DNA from: Dysidea avara
Lineage: Eukaryota > Porifera > Demospongiae > Dictyoceratida > Dysideidae
Reading direction: 5' to 3'
Length of the DNA stretch: 64,000 bases
Assembly: GCF_963678975.1 (NCBI RefSeq)
Contig: NC_089273.1
Location: 28,947,973 to 29,011,972 of the forward strand
This document shows, in pieces, positions 42,176 through 55,000 of the stretch. Within the stretch, counting starts at the first letter, position 1. Every line of letters begins with the position of its first letter. The position numbers and the translations under genes are program-made. The notes under the pieces are model-generated. The model had not been told where the DNA came from. It searched no databases and was given only the letters and a program-made list of their open reading frames with translations.

Positions 42176-42266
42176 GATCGAGATACTCTAATAGAGCAGT
42201 CACCTACCCTAATAGAACAGTCAGACAAGTTTAGTTGTGACTGCTCTATTAGAGTATCTCGATCTT
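42176..42266. repeat. Palindromic cluster of the CTCTAWTAGAG motif
   Basis: GATCGAGATACTCTAATAG begins the left arm, a second CTAATAGAACAGTCA follows, and TGACTGCTCTATTAGAGTAT then CTCGATC closes as the inverted arm. The cleanest occurrence of a motif scattered through the window. Confidence 0.9.
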
Positions 42267-42445
42267 CGGGTATGGTTTTTATGCTTGCAAGTGGTTATAT
42301 TTTCAGCTGCAGAAGAATATCCATTTGACTTTTTACAAATCCAGGAATTACTCAAGGAATATTTGGGAATAATTTTGGGAATATTCTAATAGATGAATAA
42401 AAAAATTAAGAATTGCCAGAAAAAAACTAGGTAATTTAAAAAGCA

Positions 42446-42650
42446 TACAGTAGAACCTCTCTTAACAAACTTCCCGAATTAAGGACACAATAGAAAAAAC
42501 CTCTCCATTATAAGGACAAAACTTTTGGTCCCAATAGCTCTTGTTAATACATTTTTTTTACCTCTGAAAGAGGAAAACCTCTATATTGCAGCAAAAAGTG
42601 GCCAAAAATTTTGGGTCCCAAAATGTCCGTAATAGAGAGGTTCCACTGTA
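42446..42650. mobile_element. Tigger/pogo-like MITE with TA target duplication
   Basis: The 201-base element 42448-42648 has ends CAGTAGAACCTCTCTTAA and TAATAGAGAGGTTCCACTG and is flanked by TA on both sides. This terminus and TA target are characteristic of pogo/Tigger elements. Interior non-coding. Confidence 0.85.
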
Positions 42651-43120
42651 ATACTCAAGCCTATACATTAACAAATTTTACATTTACTTATCTGTATTCT
42701 GTTATAGTACAGTTATGTACTATGTCATGTGTATACCATTGTTACATCATTATGGTACTAGAATGCATTTGTATTGGAACATTCATGCATACACTATTAA
42801 ATCAAGTGTATATAATTTATATTGACTGCATTACATCTACCACAGGTGCAATGCAGTCACTATATGGTAGTAGTACCGAGGGTGTTACCATAACACTTTT
42901 GTTTTAACAGTGTAAAGTTAAACATTCGACGTAAGAATAAGCTATATAGCTTTATAATACCCATTTAATATTGTAACTCTATACTTTGTAACTTGTACAA
43001 GTAGCAATGCACTTGTGCTGCATGCTATTAATTTTCTATTTCATCCCTAATCCAACTTAAAACTTCTAATTTTCCTTCTACTTAATTAAGAATGCAGTTG
43101 ATGCAGAAATAAAAACATAT

Positions 43121-44177
43121 GTACCACTCTGCGTGGGCAGTTCAAAGGCACCGCCAGTGTCATAATTTGTATATTTCACTGCTGCAGACCGCAGCGAGTG
43201 CATTATAACTTATAATGCACTGGTTGCGGTTTTGTAGACCACAACGAGTGCATTATAAGTTATAATGCACCGACCGCAGTGCAATAAACAGATATTGCAC
43301 TGGCTGCGGTTTTGTGCAGCATAGCACAAGTGCCGGTGGCGAAGACCACTACGACATCTCACCTAATAGGTGGAAAGACACTTCACAGATCACTCGAATT
43401 CTTTTATAGCCCGACATGTAAAGGTCGATTGTGGGCCATAACGTCACCAATACGTATAATGTTTACAAGCAGCCAATGGCGATCGAAAAAGCCTACGTGG
43501 GTGGCCACAACTCTAGTCTACATATATATAAACGTACTTATACACCTTACTAGTCTGGTGCCATCTTAGCCCAGATTAAACTGTAGTCCACTTCGACAAT
43601 GACGCAATAAAACAAATATATTCTAAATAATACTAACCTTTACGTCCGATTGTGGGAACCAGTTTTGTCATGCCACCAGATTCGAGTTTAGCCAGTGTGA
43701 ATAGTAAGAAATAGACTAGTATCGTTTAGTAGTTAGGTTTTGTTTACTTAAACCGTCTATTTAGCTGCTTTTTTTCGCTCGAGAGAATCACTATGGTGAT
43801 TAGTCTGGTGCTTAGTCTATATGGCACACTGGCATGCTGAGCACTACATGATGAGAGTCGAACAGCGAATGCAGGTTAGTGATATAACCCATAGCGTACT
43901 AGCTTTCAATATCTCAGGTGGCTGCAGTACTGCAGGGGGAACGTCATCGCAACGTCTGGCTTGGTTACCCACAATCGATGTTAGAAACCTGGCCTTTATA
44001 AGTGTTACAGCTGTCTTGTGAGACTCTCCCCACCTATTAGGTGAGTGGTACATAACAGTTATACAACGTGCACTCATGCTCTGCCTGTATAAACGCACTT
44101 GCCTTCGGGCCTGACGGCCCTCAGGCTCGTGCGTTTATATCAGGCAGAGCACTCATGGCCGTTGTATAACTATATAG
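43121..44177 (+). repeat. Large inverted repeat 1, left arm
   Basis: About 1.05 kb, nearly identical to the reverse complement of 47615-48656. The outer end has several copies of the palindrome GTGCATTATAA-C-TTATAATGCAC linked by GACCGCAGCGAG-type sequence. The inner end has a hairpin, CTCTGCCTGTATAAACGCAC pairing with GTGCGTTTATATCAGGCAGAG (44080-44145). CACCTAATAGGTGG occurs near both ends of the arm. Open frames are conserved between arms but only because the DNA is; no domain is recognised. Confidence 0.95.
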
Positions 44178-45017
44178 TGTAGAACGGTATACACGCTAAT
44201 AGCTAAAATACATTATATAGCTAATACAGTTTGCTGTGTATCACAGTACCAACCATTGTTACATTCTCATTGTGGTATAATACTGTTTTAGTTAATATGC
44301 CTATATCAGCTTGTAGACAGTGCACGATGCCATCAGTGCATATTACCAAAATGCTAGCACAATATAATCATGGGTAGAATACCTATGCCATGCTGTTAAT
44401 CCTCACTTATGTCAGCCAAAAATTGACATGTAACAGAACAGTCAGTGTCTTAACAAAATGTCTGGCCAACATTTATTAACCCAGTACACAATTAATGACA
44501 TGTTCAAAAGACAAAAATAACTTTAAAAATATGTATTTCATTCCAAACATTGGAATTTCATTATCAGCTTGTACCCCGATATTGCAACAAAGCCTGGCTA
44601 TTGAGCTATGCCTATCCTAAATGCAATCTATGCCCTTGGAAGCTTTGCAAAAAGGAGTATTTCAAACACCGTTCATGCTTTATATAATATTATAATCAAA
44701 TTTTTATTGCCTTCTGTACATGGAGTGATGTGGTGCCAGTGTATATGTAAATTATATACATGTTCTGTTGTTCATTTGTTATTGCTATCTACAATGGTAC
44801 ATGTTTGTTGTATTGCCTTTGTGCTTGAAGGAATGGAGACATAAGGAAATAACTCAAGTGCATGAAATCAATATTATATCCCAACTCTATACAGTAGTGT
44901 TTTGCTATCAAATAACAGAATGTAATATGTGTGTCTCTAATTGCATCTAATTATGAATGTAGCTATTAACATGATTAGATTATTTTAATAGCATGCTACA
45001 TAAATGTAAAATACATT

Positions 45018-45257
45018 TGTGACCTAGTCTGCGAAAAGGGATCTTATAGCCTTTCCAAGTAGTCAAGTTTGACTAATCATAACTCCTCATGTGTTCAACC
45101 TATCACCTTCATATTACACCATTCCATGGTGCTATGTTAGGGGTATACGGGGACCAAATTTCAGGGTGATACCACATTCACAAGGGAAGTTACAGGTAGC
45201 CAAGTAAATGCAATTGAAAAGGCTGCTATAAGACCCCTTTTTACAGACCAGGTCACA
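45018..45257. mobile_element. MITE, TGTGACC family
   Basis: Ends TGTGACCTAGTCTGCGAAAA and TTTTTACAGACCAGGTCACA with CTTATAGCC / GGCTGCTATAAG inside. 240 bases, non-coding. Flanks TT/TT rather than TA. Confidence 0.8.
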
Positions 45258-46879
45258 TTTTAAACACAACAAATCATTAACACACCAATAAAGCTAGTGC
45301 ATGTCTATAGTTTTGTTAATATATGTTAGATATATAGGAGTTCTAAACCCAACTACTACACAATGCAGCTACTGCAGTATGATGAACAATACCATAAAAT
45401 TGGTCACTTTGATTCACATTCATCTAGAAATTCCTGGATCTTTTTCACTTTAGGCTCTGTAATATAGCACAATGTATGAGCAATCCATTAATTTAGGTAA
45501 TAACATGTGTAAATTAATTTTTAAAACTTTACATTCGAGTAAGAATGACAGAAATAAAAAGCAATGAAACATGGTAGGGTGTTTACACCAGCAGCCATTA
45601 CACTAGTGCACTCCAGCCGCATACTGCCTGTCAGTAGTACAGTTGTGAATGAATTAGAGATTAAATGTCCACTATAGCTGCAGGTGTAGATTACCTTCCC
45701 TGTTTTATTACCTTTTGTATAACTCACTGATCCCTACTTAAATGAAAACTTTCTAATTTTAAAGAATTATTGCAATCATGAGCCATCACATCAAATTAAG
45801 AAAAGAATTTTGCTAGACCCAGTATATAAACTAATCGTGTGATGAATGCTCACCCTACTTTCATTTACCGAAACATGGAGTGGTCATTTTACTTTGTTTT
45901 CTGCTACAGCATGTTCCATGCACCAGTGTTATGCAGTGTTAAAAGAAAACAATAATGTGAGAAGTGCCTCTGTAACCAATCTAGCCACTGCAGAAATTAT
46001 GATTGAATGTATATATACCCCAACTATGAACCACAAAGTGGCCGGGTGTCATTAAGGTATGCTCTGTAAGTCAATCTGAAACTGCGGTCAAAATCCTTGC
46101 CAGGCAAAATTTCACCTTGAAGTGTGATTTGAAGTATTATATCAGAGTTTGAGCTGTGACCTGAACATATGAATGTTTCAATTTCTGTTTTATTTTGCTA
46201 TTTCCACTGTACATTGATCTACACTTGTAACATAGTATAATAATTTCATGTACATGCCACCAACAGCTCTGAAAGAACCATCATTGCAATCAAGCAAAAT
46301 GTCTACTGGAGCTTTGAAACATCTTGGAAATCCTTATATCATGTGAGTTCCACATTATTCTGCAAATTCAATTTATAAGTTTGATTGTGAGTTTGAATTT
46401 TTTATCCCATTTTGAACTTTGACCCAATAGACAAACCTACTAGCAAGTGCCTGCATGGCACCCCATCCAGTGTTAAGTAATAGTTAGACTTCAGACCATG
46501 GGGTCTACGCCCAATGGCCCTGCATCATGGCGCCTGAGTGAAGCAAATGCACTACTAGAGGGCCTGAGGGTTACTAAATTACATAAACCCTTATGGTCTG
46601 AAATCTAACTTATTTAGACCCTTGTTGTACATAAACACTATTGACAGCTACTTGTAACAGAGAAATGTAGTGTTAATTACTAAAAACAAGGCATTACTCC
46701 ACCCATAGCAACAGTTAGAGATTTAAAATTAATTTTCAGGTGGTGATGCATTGCCAGCGCTAACTGAGGAAGGTCTACATAATTATACAGACAGCTCCAA
46801 AATCCACCACAAAAGTGTTTTAAAATGGAAAACAGTATGAGAAGTGTCTCTCTGCAATTATTCAAGTAACACTACGAAA

Positions 46880-47350
46880 ATAGAATCACTAAAGCCATGA
46901 TGTGCTACTGCAATATCTGAGAAAGGAATGGGATGCAAGGAGGACAAAGGTAAGTCCATGATGAGTGCATTGTTTATATCTATAGCCACTTCAGAAGGTA
47001 TGTCTCAGGCCGAAGTGATGTTGAACAGTGAAGAAGTAGATTTTATCATAGTCAAATTGTGCTTGGCTGGAGGCATCAGTCAGTCCATCAGTCAGGCAGA
47101 TTGTTAGCAGCAAATTCAGTCAAATAAAAAAATTAATAAACCATAGAAACCTCTTGCAAGGGTTTGGGGTTGCTCTGAAGACATTTATGGGGTTGGCTAT
47201 GCCTAACCAAGCCTGCTAAACTGTTATGAAAGAAAAGTGATGTTGGTTTTTGGGTGATACTTTTTCAGCAAGAACGCTCAAGTCTACATGTGCCTCCATG
47301 ATTTTTACTATACAGTACTACCATAATTATGGTATGATGATATAATCACT
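46880..47350 (+). repeat. Interspersed repeat family B, copy 2
   Basis: Shares GGAGGACAAAGGTAAGTCCA, GGCATCAGTCAGTCCATCAG and GTTGGTTTTTGGGTGATA with 2190-2700, in the same order. Confidence 0.6.
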
Positions 47351-47366
47351 ATAGTTTCCACAACAA

Positions 47367-47611
47367 TGTGACTGGACCTGAAAAAGTAGAGCATGTGGGC
47401 AAAAACTACACTTCATCACATTCTCAGCAGTGGAATGGAATATCTGCATTCTGTAACTTGTAGTATGAAGCCATTTAAATTTTATATAAGTGATGTAAAT
47501 ATCATAGCCATAGCATTAGCACATAAAATGTCATGAGTCATGACAATTTGAAAAAGTTAAGTAGTCATATTTTATGTGCCCACATGCCCTATTATCGCAG
47601 GCCCAGTTGCA
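47367..47611. mobile_element. MITE, TGTGACC family
   Basis: Ends TGTGACTGGACCTGAAAAAG and ATTATCGCAGGCCCAGTTGCA, interior similar to 26744-26993. It ends three to four bases from the inner end of the right arm of inverted repeat 1. Confidence 0.75.
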
Positions 47612-47614
47612 TAT

Positions 47615-48656
47615 TATATAGCTATACAACGGCCACGAGTGCTCTGCCTGATATAAACGCACGAGCCTGAGGGCCATCAGGCCCGAAGGCAAGTGCGTTT
47701 ATACAGGCAGAGCACGAGTGCACGTTGTATAACTCACCTAATAGGTGGGGAGAGTCTCACAAGACAGCTGTAACACTTATAAAGGCCAGGTTTCTAACAT
47801 CGATTGTGGGTAACCAAGCCAGACATTGCGATGACGTTCCCCCTGCAGTACTGCAGCCACCTGAGATATTGAAAACTAGTACGCTATGGGTTATATCACT
47901 AACCTGCATTCGCTGTTCGACTCTCATCATGTAGTGCTCAGAATGCCAGTGTGCCATATAGACTAAGCACCAGACTAATCACCATAGTGATTCTCTTGAG
48001 CGAAAAAAAGCAGCTAAATAGACGGTTTAAGTAAACAAAACCTAACTACTAAACAATACTAGTCTAATTCTTACTATTCACACTGGCTAAACTCGAATCT
48101 GGTGGCATGACAAAACTGGTTCCCACAATCGAACGTAAAGGTTAATATTATTTAGAATATATTTGTTTTATTGAGTCATTGTCGAAGTGGACTACAGTTT
48201 AATCTGGGCTAAGATGGCACCAGACTAGTAAGGTGTATAAGTACGTTTATATATATGTAGACTAGAGTTGTGGCCACCCGCGTTGGCTTTTTCGATCGCC
48301 ATTGGCTGCTTGTAAACATTATACGTATTGGTGACGTTATGGCCCACAATCGACCTTTACATGTCAGGCTATAAAAGAATTCGAGTGATCTGTGAAGTGT
48401 CTTTCCACCTATTCGGTGAGGTGTCGTAGTGGTCTTCGCCACCGGCACTTGTGCTATGCTGCACAAAACCGCAGCCAGTGCAATATCTGTATATTGCACT
48501 GCGGTCGGTGCATTATAACTTATAATGCACTCGTTGTGGTCTACAAAACCGCAACCAGTGCGTTATAAGTTATAATGCACTCGCTGCGTCTGCAGCAGTG
48601 CAATATACAAATTATGGCACTGGCGGTGCCTTTGAACTGCCCACGCAGAGTGGTAC
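47615..48656 (-). repeat. Large inverted repeat 1, right arm
   Basis: Reverse-complement copy of 43121-44177 with only scattered single-base differences (for example AGACATTGCGATG against CGTCGCAACGTCTGG-side changes) and small indels. It ends with the same GCCCACGCAGAGTGGTAC that opens the left arm. Its outer end lies about 180 bases downstream of the protease stop codon. Confidence 0.95.
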
Positions 48657-48730
48657 ATTTATTTATATATCATGTACTATGCAGAAAGAAGGCCTTGTAT
48701 CTAGATACACACACATTTTGTGAAGAAAAC

Positions 48731-48736
48731 TTTATT
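48731..48736 (-). terminator. Polyadenylation signal, protease gene
   Basis: AATAAA on the reverse strand about 100 bases after the stop at 48835. A second AATAAA lies at 48658-48663, at the very border of the inverted repeat arm. Confidence 0.55.
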
Positions 48737-48834
48737 ATCTACTGTAGAGTTAGTATCATTATGTTGTGGTGTGAACATGTAAAATGATGAAATTTACTAC
48801 TACTAGATAGCTTTCAGAAGACTATACTTATGTA

Positions 48835-49055
48835 TCAAGGCAACATACTTTTCTTGTAATCCTTCCCAGAAACACAGTTTTGAATTTCACTGAACAGAGT
48901 GGCATAGTTGTAACCAATTTTAATATCTTTGTTAGGATCAACCTCCCTACCACCTCGATGGAGTGCTACAATTGCCAACATCCCATTGATTTCTTTAAGC
49001 ACAGGAGACCCTGATGATCCTGGATGTGTGCCACTTTCATATAACAGAAGAGCAT
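48835..49055 (-). CDS. Protease last exon, catalytic Ser
   Basis: Acceptor AACTCTAG, then two bases completing a codon, 72 further residues and TGA at 48837-48835. Contains YESGTHPGSSGSPVL; the nucleophile is the second Ser (codon 49014-49012) in G-x-S-G-x-P. It is followed by INGMLAIVALHRGG, the strand and loop after the active site, and NYATLFSEI. One base from the previous exon gives GAT (Asp) at the joint, so phase is exact. A possible donor GTATGT overlaps the last codons, but the stop four codons on and the nearby poly(A) signal favour this as the end. Confidence 0.88.
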
Positions 49056-52000
49056 CTAGAGTTCAACATTAATTTGTAAATCTCACAAATTGATCATGAA
49101 ATATAGTATGCTTACAAACTAAGCATATTAATGCATGTATTCACCACTACCAAGTTGGTGATGTAATAAGATTATTGTAGCATACATTTATCATTACAAG
49201 TGTAAGAAAAATCTAGAAATTTTACATTTCAGTGTAGGGATCATGGAAATGAATAACAAAAAAGCAGTATTAGAAATGTCTCTGCAATCAATCCAGCCAC
49301 TACAAAATTTGAGAATAAATGCATGCCACAATAGTTAATTATTGAAAAGTAAACCCCTTGTACATTCACAGTAATGCACAGTAGGGATATTCACTTCTTA
49401 TTGTTTTACAGTAATTGGACACTACGCACTACTCTGATCCAGCTTGTTTCAGTACTTTATATTTGGGGTTCTGTAATGTCCATATTTTGGTTTAAAATTC
49501 TTAATAATTTTTTTATGTATCCTTGTTTGTGAACCCTTTTATATATTCATGACCACTAATGCCCTAGTACTGTATATATGTACATGTACAGTACATCACA
49601 ATTCTAGTTTTACTCATAATCATGAGTGATGTCATGACCTGCAGTGATCATGAATCTAATAATGCAGTTGTATTCATAGAAGCACAAGGGCTGTCCGCTT
49701 ATATTCCAGCTGTACCTACTACTGGTGGCTATGCCAGACTGATTCATTTACCTGTACATGTGAGGTAGCATCTTAATTGATACTTCGTACATACACTTTG
49801 CACATAACATTCTACAAGCAGTCCATTTCATGGTGGCAGTAGGCATCTTGTCTACAATGAAGAACAGCTCACTGGCTGAACTTCGAGAACACATGTATTC
49901 CAACATGTTGATGCAGTAACATTGTGTAATAACACATCTACCCAAAGATTGAAGCCATACTGTGGTTGACTAATGGCTACTATGGTTACACAAATAGTTT
50001 GATGCTTTGAAGCTTTGTTTGGTTTCATAACATTTGGATGCTGTTTTATCCCACCAAAGCTAGGATACTAACAAGTTTAACCAGTTGCACAAGTATTGTC
50101 ATTCCTTGTGGAAGCTGCAAATTTTTATGTTTTTTTTTGATGTGGATATAGTTTAAACAATGGTTTATACAGGAGCTATAACAAAGTGTAGGGGTATGTA
50201 CACCCTAATAACCAAAAATAACCATCAATTGTGTTCATTAATAATATTGTTGACATGACATTAGTATCAAAGCTTCGAAGCTTCGGTAACATTTTCCATT
50301 TTCAAAAGAAGCTTCAGAGCATGTATTTGTACATTCGTTCTAATCCTAGTTAGGAAGGATAAAAGTAAGACAATAGTGCTTGTATTGTATAGCTATTAAT
50401 ATGCCAAAGGTTTCTATGGTGAATTCAAAGCATTTCTATGAAAGAAGTAGCGCCATAGCTCTTTTCTGCTATGCTTGATTGAATGTATCAGCTAGGCAGG
50501 CACACAGTAGAAAATTCCTATAAAATAATATAGATTGTCAAAATTCTATAGCAACTTGACGAGAATGTTTCAGGTTGATCTGAAGGGATGTTTGTACTTG
50601 ATTTTACCTAACCAATACTGTCGTGTTGTTGTGAGAGGAAAGAGGAGTAGCTTTTGGATGATATTTTTATCACAAGCCATGCCCAAACTTTTTTTACCCC
50701 TAATTTATTATACTTTGTGTGGGAGATCAAAATGCCACCACTTGCTGTATTTTCCTTATTGTACTAATTAGCTGCATAACTGTACTGTATGAGTCATACA
50801 GCACAGTTATGTGGCTAATTGGGCAAATACAGTACACCTCGGAAAATATACAGTACAGTTACGCAGCTCAGTTATAAAAGGAATGTTATGAAAACAAACA
50901 CATATACATAGTAACTGATAATGTTACATGAATACATTATCAAACTTTATTGCTAAAATTACTACATCTGGTCTACTTTAAAGTTTAGTGGCTTAATTAC
51001 CCTACATTTATGCATGTACTTGCAATCTTTTTTGTAGTTGAATTGAAAGTGTTTTCTAAACTAAACTGACATACTGCATGTTATAGTTAAAGCACGGCCG
51101 AACGTGTGTATGGAGAATACAGCATGAGGGGGTATATCAAGAGGCAAATACAGCATGACGTGAAGCTGAGTGCTGTATTTGCCTCAAGACAACCCCTGGG
51201 AGCTGTATTTTTCGTACACAAAAGCCTAGGTGGTGCTTTAAGCGCTTCATTGCACTTCCTGGTCGTTTTGCTTGGAGCAATTTCCTTGAGTACCTGACTT
51301 GCTTCAATTTTCGGTGATCAGATTATCAGTAAATTGTCATCTATTTGTAGTTGGAGAACGAACTGGTAGGATTGGTTTGGCTAGTTTATTTAGCACTAGA
51401 CAGTGTCACGCACGTAATCAATCGTGCCATCTGTATGGGGTTATTGCTTCAATTTTCCATGTCAGACTATCAGTAAGTGTTCATGTAATCTATTTCTAGT
51501 CACAGAACCAACTGGTAGGATTAGTCTGACTAGTTTTAGCAGTTTACAAGGTAACGAATGTTATCAAATGTGCTGTCTAAGTGGGGTGGTGCAAACAAGA
51601 TAAAAACAAGCAACTCCTACTGTGAAATCTTTTTCATAAAATCACATAATTACATTGTATGGTATCAAATGAAAAACTTGCTTACCTAATACTTTGCAGG
51701 TTGACATAGACATTGACAGCTCTCCTCCATGAGGATGTTGGATTATACGAATATAATCTCCAGTCTTGATGGATGCAGAAGCACATAGATTAATAGGGAT
51801 AATGCTCTTGTCGTTTTTACGAAGTTTTTCCTCTAATTTTTCTCCATTGATTTTTACAATTGAAAAATCCAACTGTGTTTTACACAAAATACATGTGGTG
51901 TTTTAAAAATATAGTTACACTTATGTAAATAATAAACTTGTTATTAAAATGTGCAGTATAACTAATGTTAAACTTATTAATCGACTTACATACATGAGTT

Positions 52001-55000
52001 ATGTATTACAGGTATATGTATTACAGTTATCAAGGCTCATGTCTTACTAGTAACTATTATATTAAGCAGTTTATGAACCAACATGCATTATAGTGTATCA
52101 TGTGGCCACGTAAGTTGGTGCACCACAACATGGGTATATTAGCAGGAATAAAGAAACAAAATTTTTGTGCATGCATAAATCGATGGTCCTTCACCAAAGC
52201 ATACCATTTTTACATTATAGCTGTCTGCCAGTTAGGGAAGATTACACAGCAAATATACTCCACTTTGCTCTAGCCATTCCTGAGATACACTGTACATATG
52301 GGTGACTAAAGTGATGATTTTTCTGTGTCTTTCTTTTATTAAGGGTTTTAAAGGGACCAAGATTTGCTTTCTTCTTTACACACATTTCTCACAAAATTAA
52401 TTTTGCACAAACATGTAACTCGATTGTTATAAAATTGGTGCAGACACAGAACATGTATATAAGTGAATCCATGCAAGTGCCAAGTTTGCTTATGAATTTA
52501 ATATTCATATCTATTTATGTAAAAAGGATGGATTGGTTTATCATGGGTACAGGATAATACAGGACAAAACAGCATAATATGGGAATAACTTGAAATTGTT
52601 GTGTACACAGACTAACCATCACAGAAATGCCTTTTGATAGTTCAAAACCAAATGAGTGAAAGCCATAAAGTTACACAACAAAACCAATACAAACAAGTGT
52701 AAAATTGTAGTGTTTAAATACTCTAATAGAACAGTTAGCATATGGTAAAAATTGTGCAAAAATGCAAAAAATGTTGGAAAATGCCGACCTTCACACCTAA
52801 CACACCCAAATTCTTATTCACTGAGCTGGCTGTACACAACTTACAGTAATTTCTATGTAAGAAAGTTCTTACTTAATAACAAATTTAGATAATCAAATGG
52901 TACGATAGTACCATTTAAGTAGGGAACGCCTAGAAAATTTCCCTCACTGCCCAAAATTCTGCCCTTAAAAATCATGCTAGAGACATTTTTAGCAACGAAA
53001 ATCACCTTTACGGAATAGTACTAGTCCATATAATATATATAACAGCATTAAACTGATATAACAAAACACTTACAGGTGGCCGGGTATAGAATTTTTAAAA
53101 ATCACCAAAACTTGAATTTTAGTCTCACTGCCTGCCTCACTGACCACAGTCGCAAGGCTAGAGGCCAAATGAAGCAGCGCATGGCCACCATTTTATGCCA
53201 CAATAACAAACTTACCAGCACGATGTGCCTTTTGGGATTCCGACGAGTGTAGGCCCTCATGCCTTGTCTTTTCTTTTATCTTCAATCAGACTACTAGCCT
53301 TCTTCTTCATCCAACGAAACCATATCAAGGTGTTAATTTTCCGTATCAACATTTTCATTCAGCAACATAATTATATAGACACCACAGAATTATTTTAGAG
53401 CTGGATTTCAGAAACGCTTCAGTCCTGGCACTATACCATCTAGATATCTGCAAGTTCACGATTGGGATCTCGTTCGTGATAGGTTTGTGACCACGTTCAT
53501 CAAGTAAAGATCTAGGTGAACTAATAGCAATAGAGCACCTCTTAACAATCTAGCTGTTTACTTAGCAGTAAAGAAGATGACCTCACCCCTTATTAGTCTA
53601 GGTAACTGCATACCTCTTGGCTGACTCGAGATATACTCTAATACAACAGTCACTCTAATACAACAGTCATGTATGATATTCTATTCAAACAGTCACTAGT
53701 TACATTGTAGTTAGCAGCAAAAAAACTAAACAAACTAGTACCTTAAAATTTGTTAATTTAAAAATAAAGAAGGGATCTATGCAACAAAAAATAGTGAAAC
53801 AAGAGATGAATGATGGTATTACAGCATAGCTCAGTGGGAAAGTCCCTACTTTGGCACATTAGCTATAACAATTATTTTGCTCAATGCCAAAGTAGGGATT
53901 TCCCACTGAGCTATCCTGTAATACCATCGTTCATCTCTTGTTTCACTACTTTTTATTGCATAGATCCCTACATCTTTTTTAAATTAACATTTTTAAAAAT
54001 ACTAGTTGTATCTTACTTTCCACAAAATACAGTTGATTTACAAACACAACCAAATGTAATTTAAAGCCCATCAACTGTACTTTAAGAAATTTCAAAGATT
54101 TGTCAACTACACTAGTGATATTAATTAAAATTTAAAGCATCAGCAGTTTGCTGTCAACAACACCAGGACTATTGGCAATTACAGAACTCAGCTAAGTTGA
54201 GCTGAAGTTTATGGAAGATTGCACTTGTACTTGGATTAGTACTGATAATGCATGCAAGTGTAGTACAATCACTGTAACCCATATGTAGCTGCCATAATAG
54301 TGTGGTTTATATACTGGGCAACTAATAATTATTATTGTAACTATTACTTTACTACTGCACTCAGCACTTGGTTATAGACATTGGCTTCTCTTTGCGCTAT
54401 ACTAGGATCTTGAGCACAGCTGTTGTGCTTCATTTGCCATAAAGTTATACTGCAGCACTTGTGGCAATGCTTTGACATACAGGTGTGGTATTGTACTTAC
54501 AGTATATACTCTACTTATAGTTACTTTGCTATAATTATACTTATATTAATGTAACTCTTGCTAATATGTACATATACTTCCGTATAATAATAAATACATA
54601 CTTATTATAATTATTTCAGCTTTCAACATTATAGTTAGTAAAAATGATGTAGGGCTAAAACCATACAAACACCATAACAGATCACCTACTTTATGTGCTT
54701 TGATATTGAAATATAAAATATTATGCACATATTGATATCAACAAAAATATGTGCCTAGGGATAGGTGGTTTTACTATCATGATAAAATACCATGGAAAAA
54801 TATCTCGATATTCTTTTTATATTAAGGTGCTCGACCATCAAACCACACTTTCCTGCACAAATGACGTCACTTGCAGCAGACATATACATGACATAATACG
54901 ATTCATTGTACTACATGTATGCATGGAGATACAGAGATCAGATAGACTTAAATTTTGCTATATACAACAAAGTGTAGTGCATGGGGATGTGTTTTGTAGA

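Larger units (their letters stand above)
44178..47614. other. Spacer of inverted repeat 1
   Basis: Contains a TGTGACC-family MITE (45018-45257), a copy of repeat family B (46880-47350), a family A scrap near 45540 and another TGTGACC MITE (47367-47611) that abuts the right arm. No transposase or other gene was recognised. Confidence 0.5.

Noticed and set aside
43312..44098. Reading frames conserved between the two arms of inverted repeat 1
   Set aside because: Conserved because the arms are nearly identical DNA; no protein motif, and codons do not show silent-site bias that could be judged by eye.
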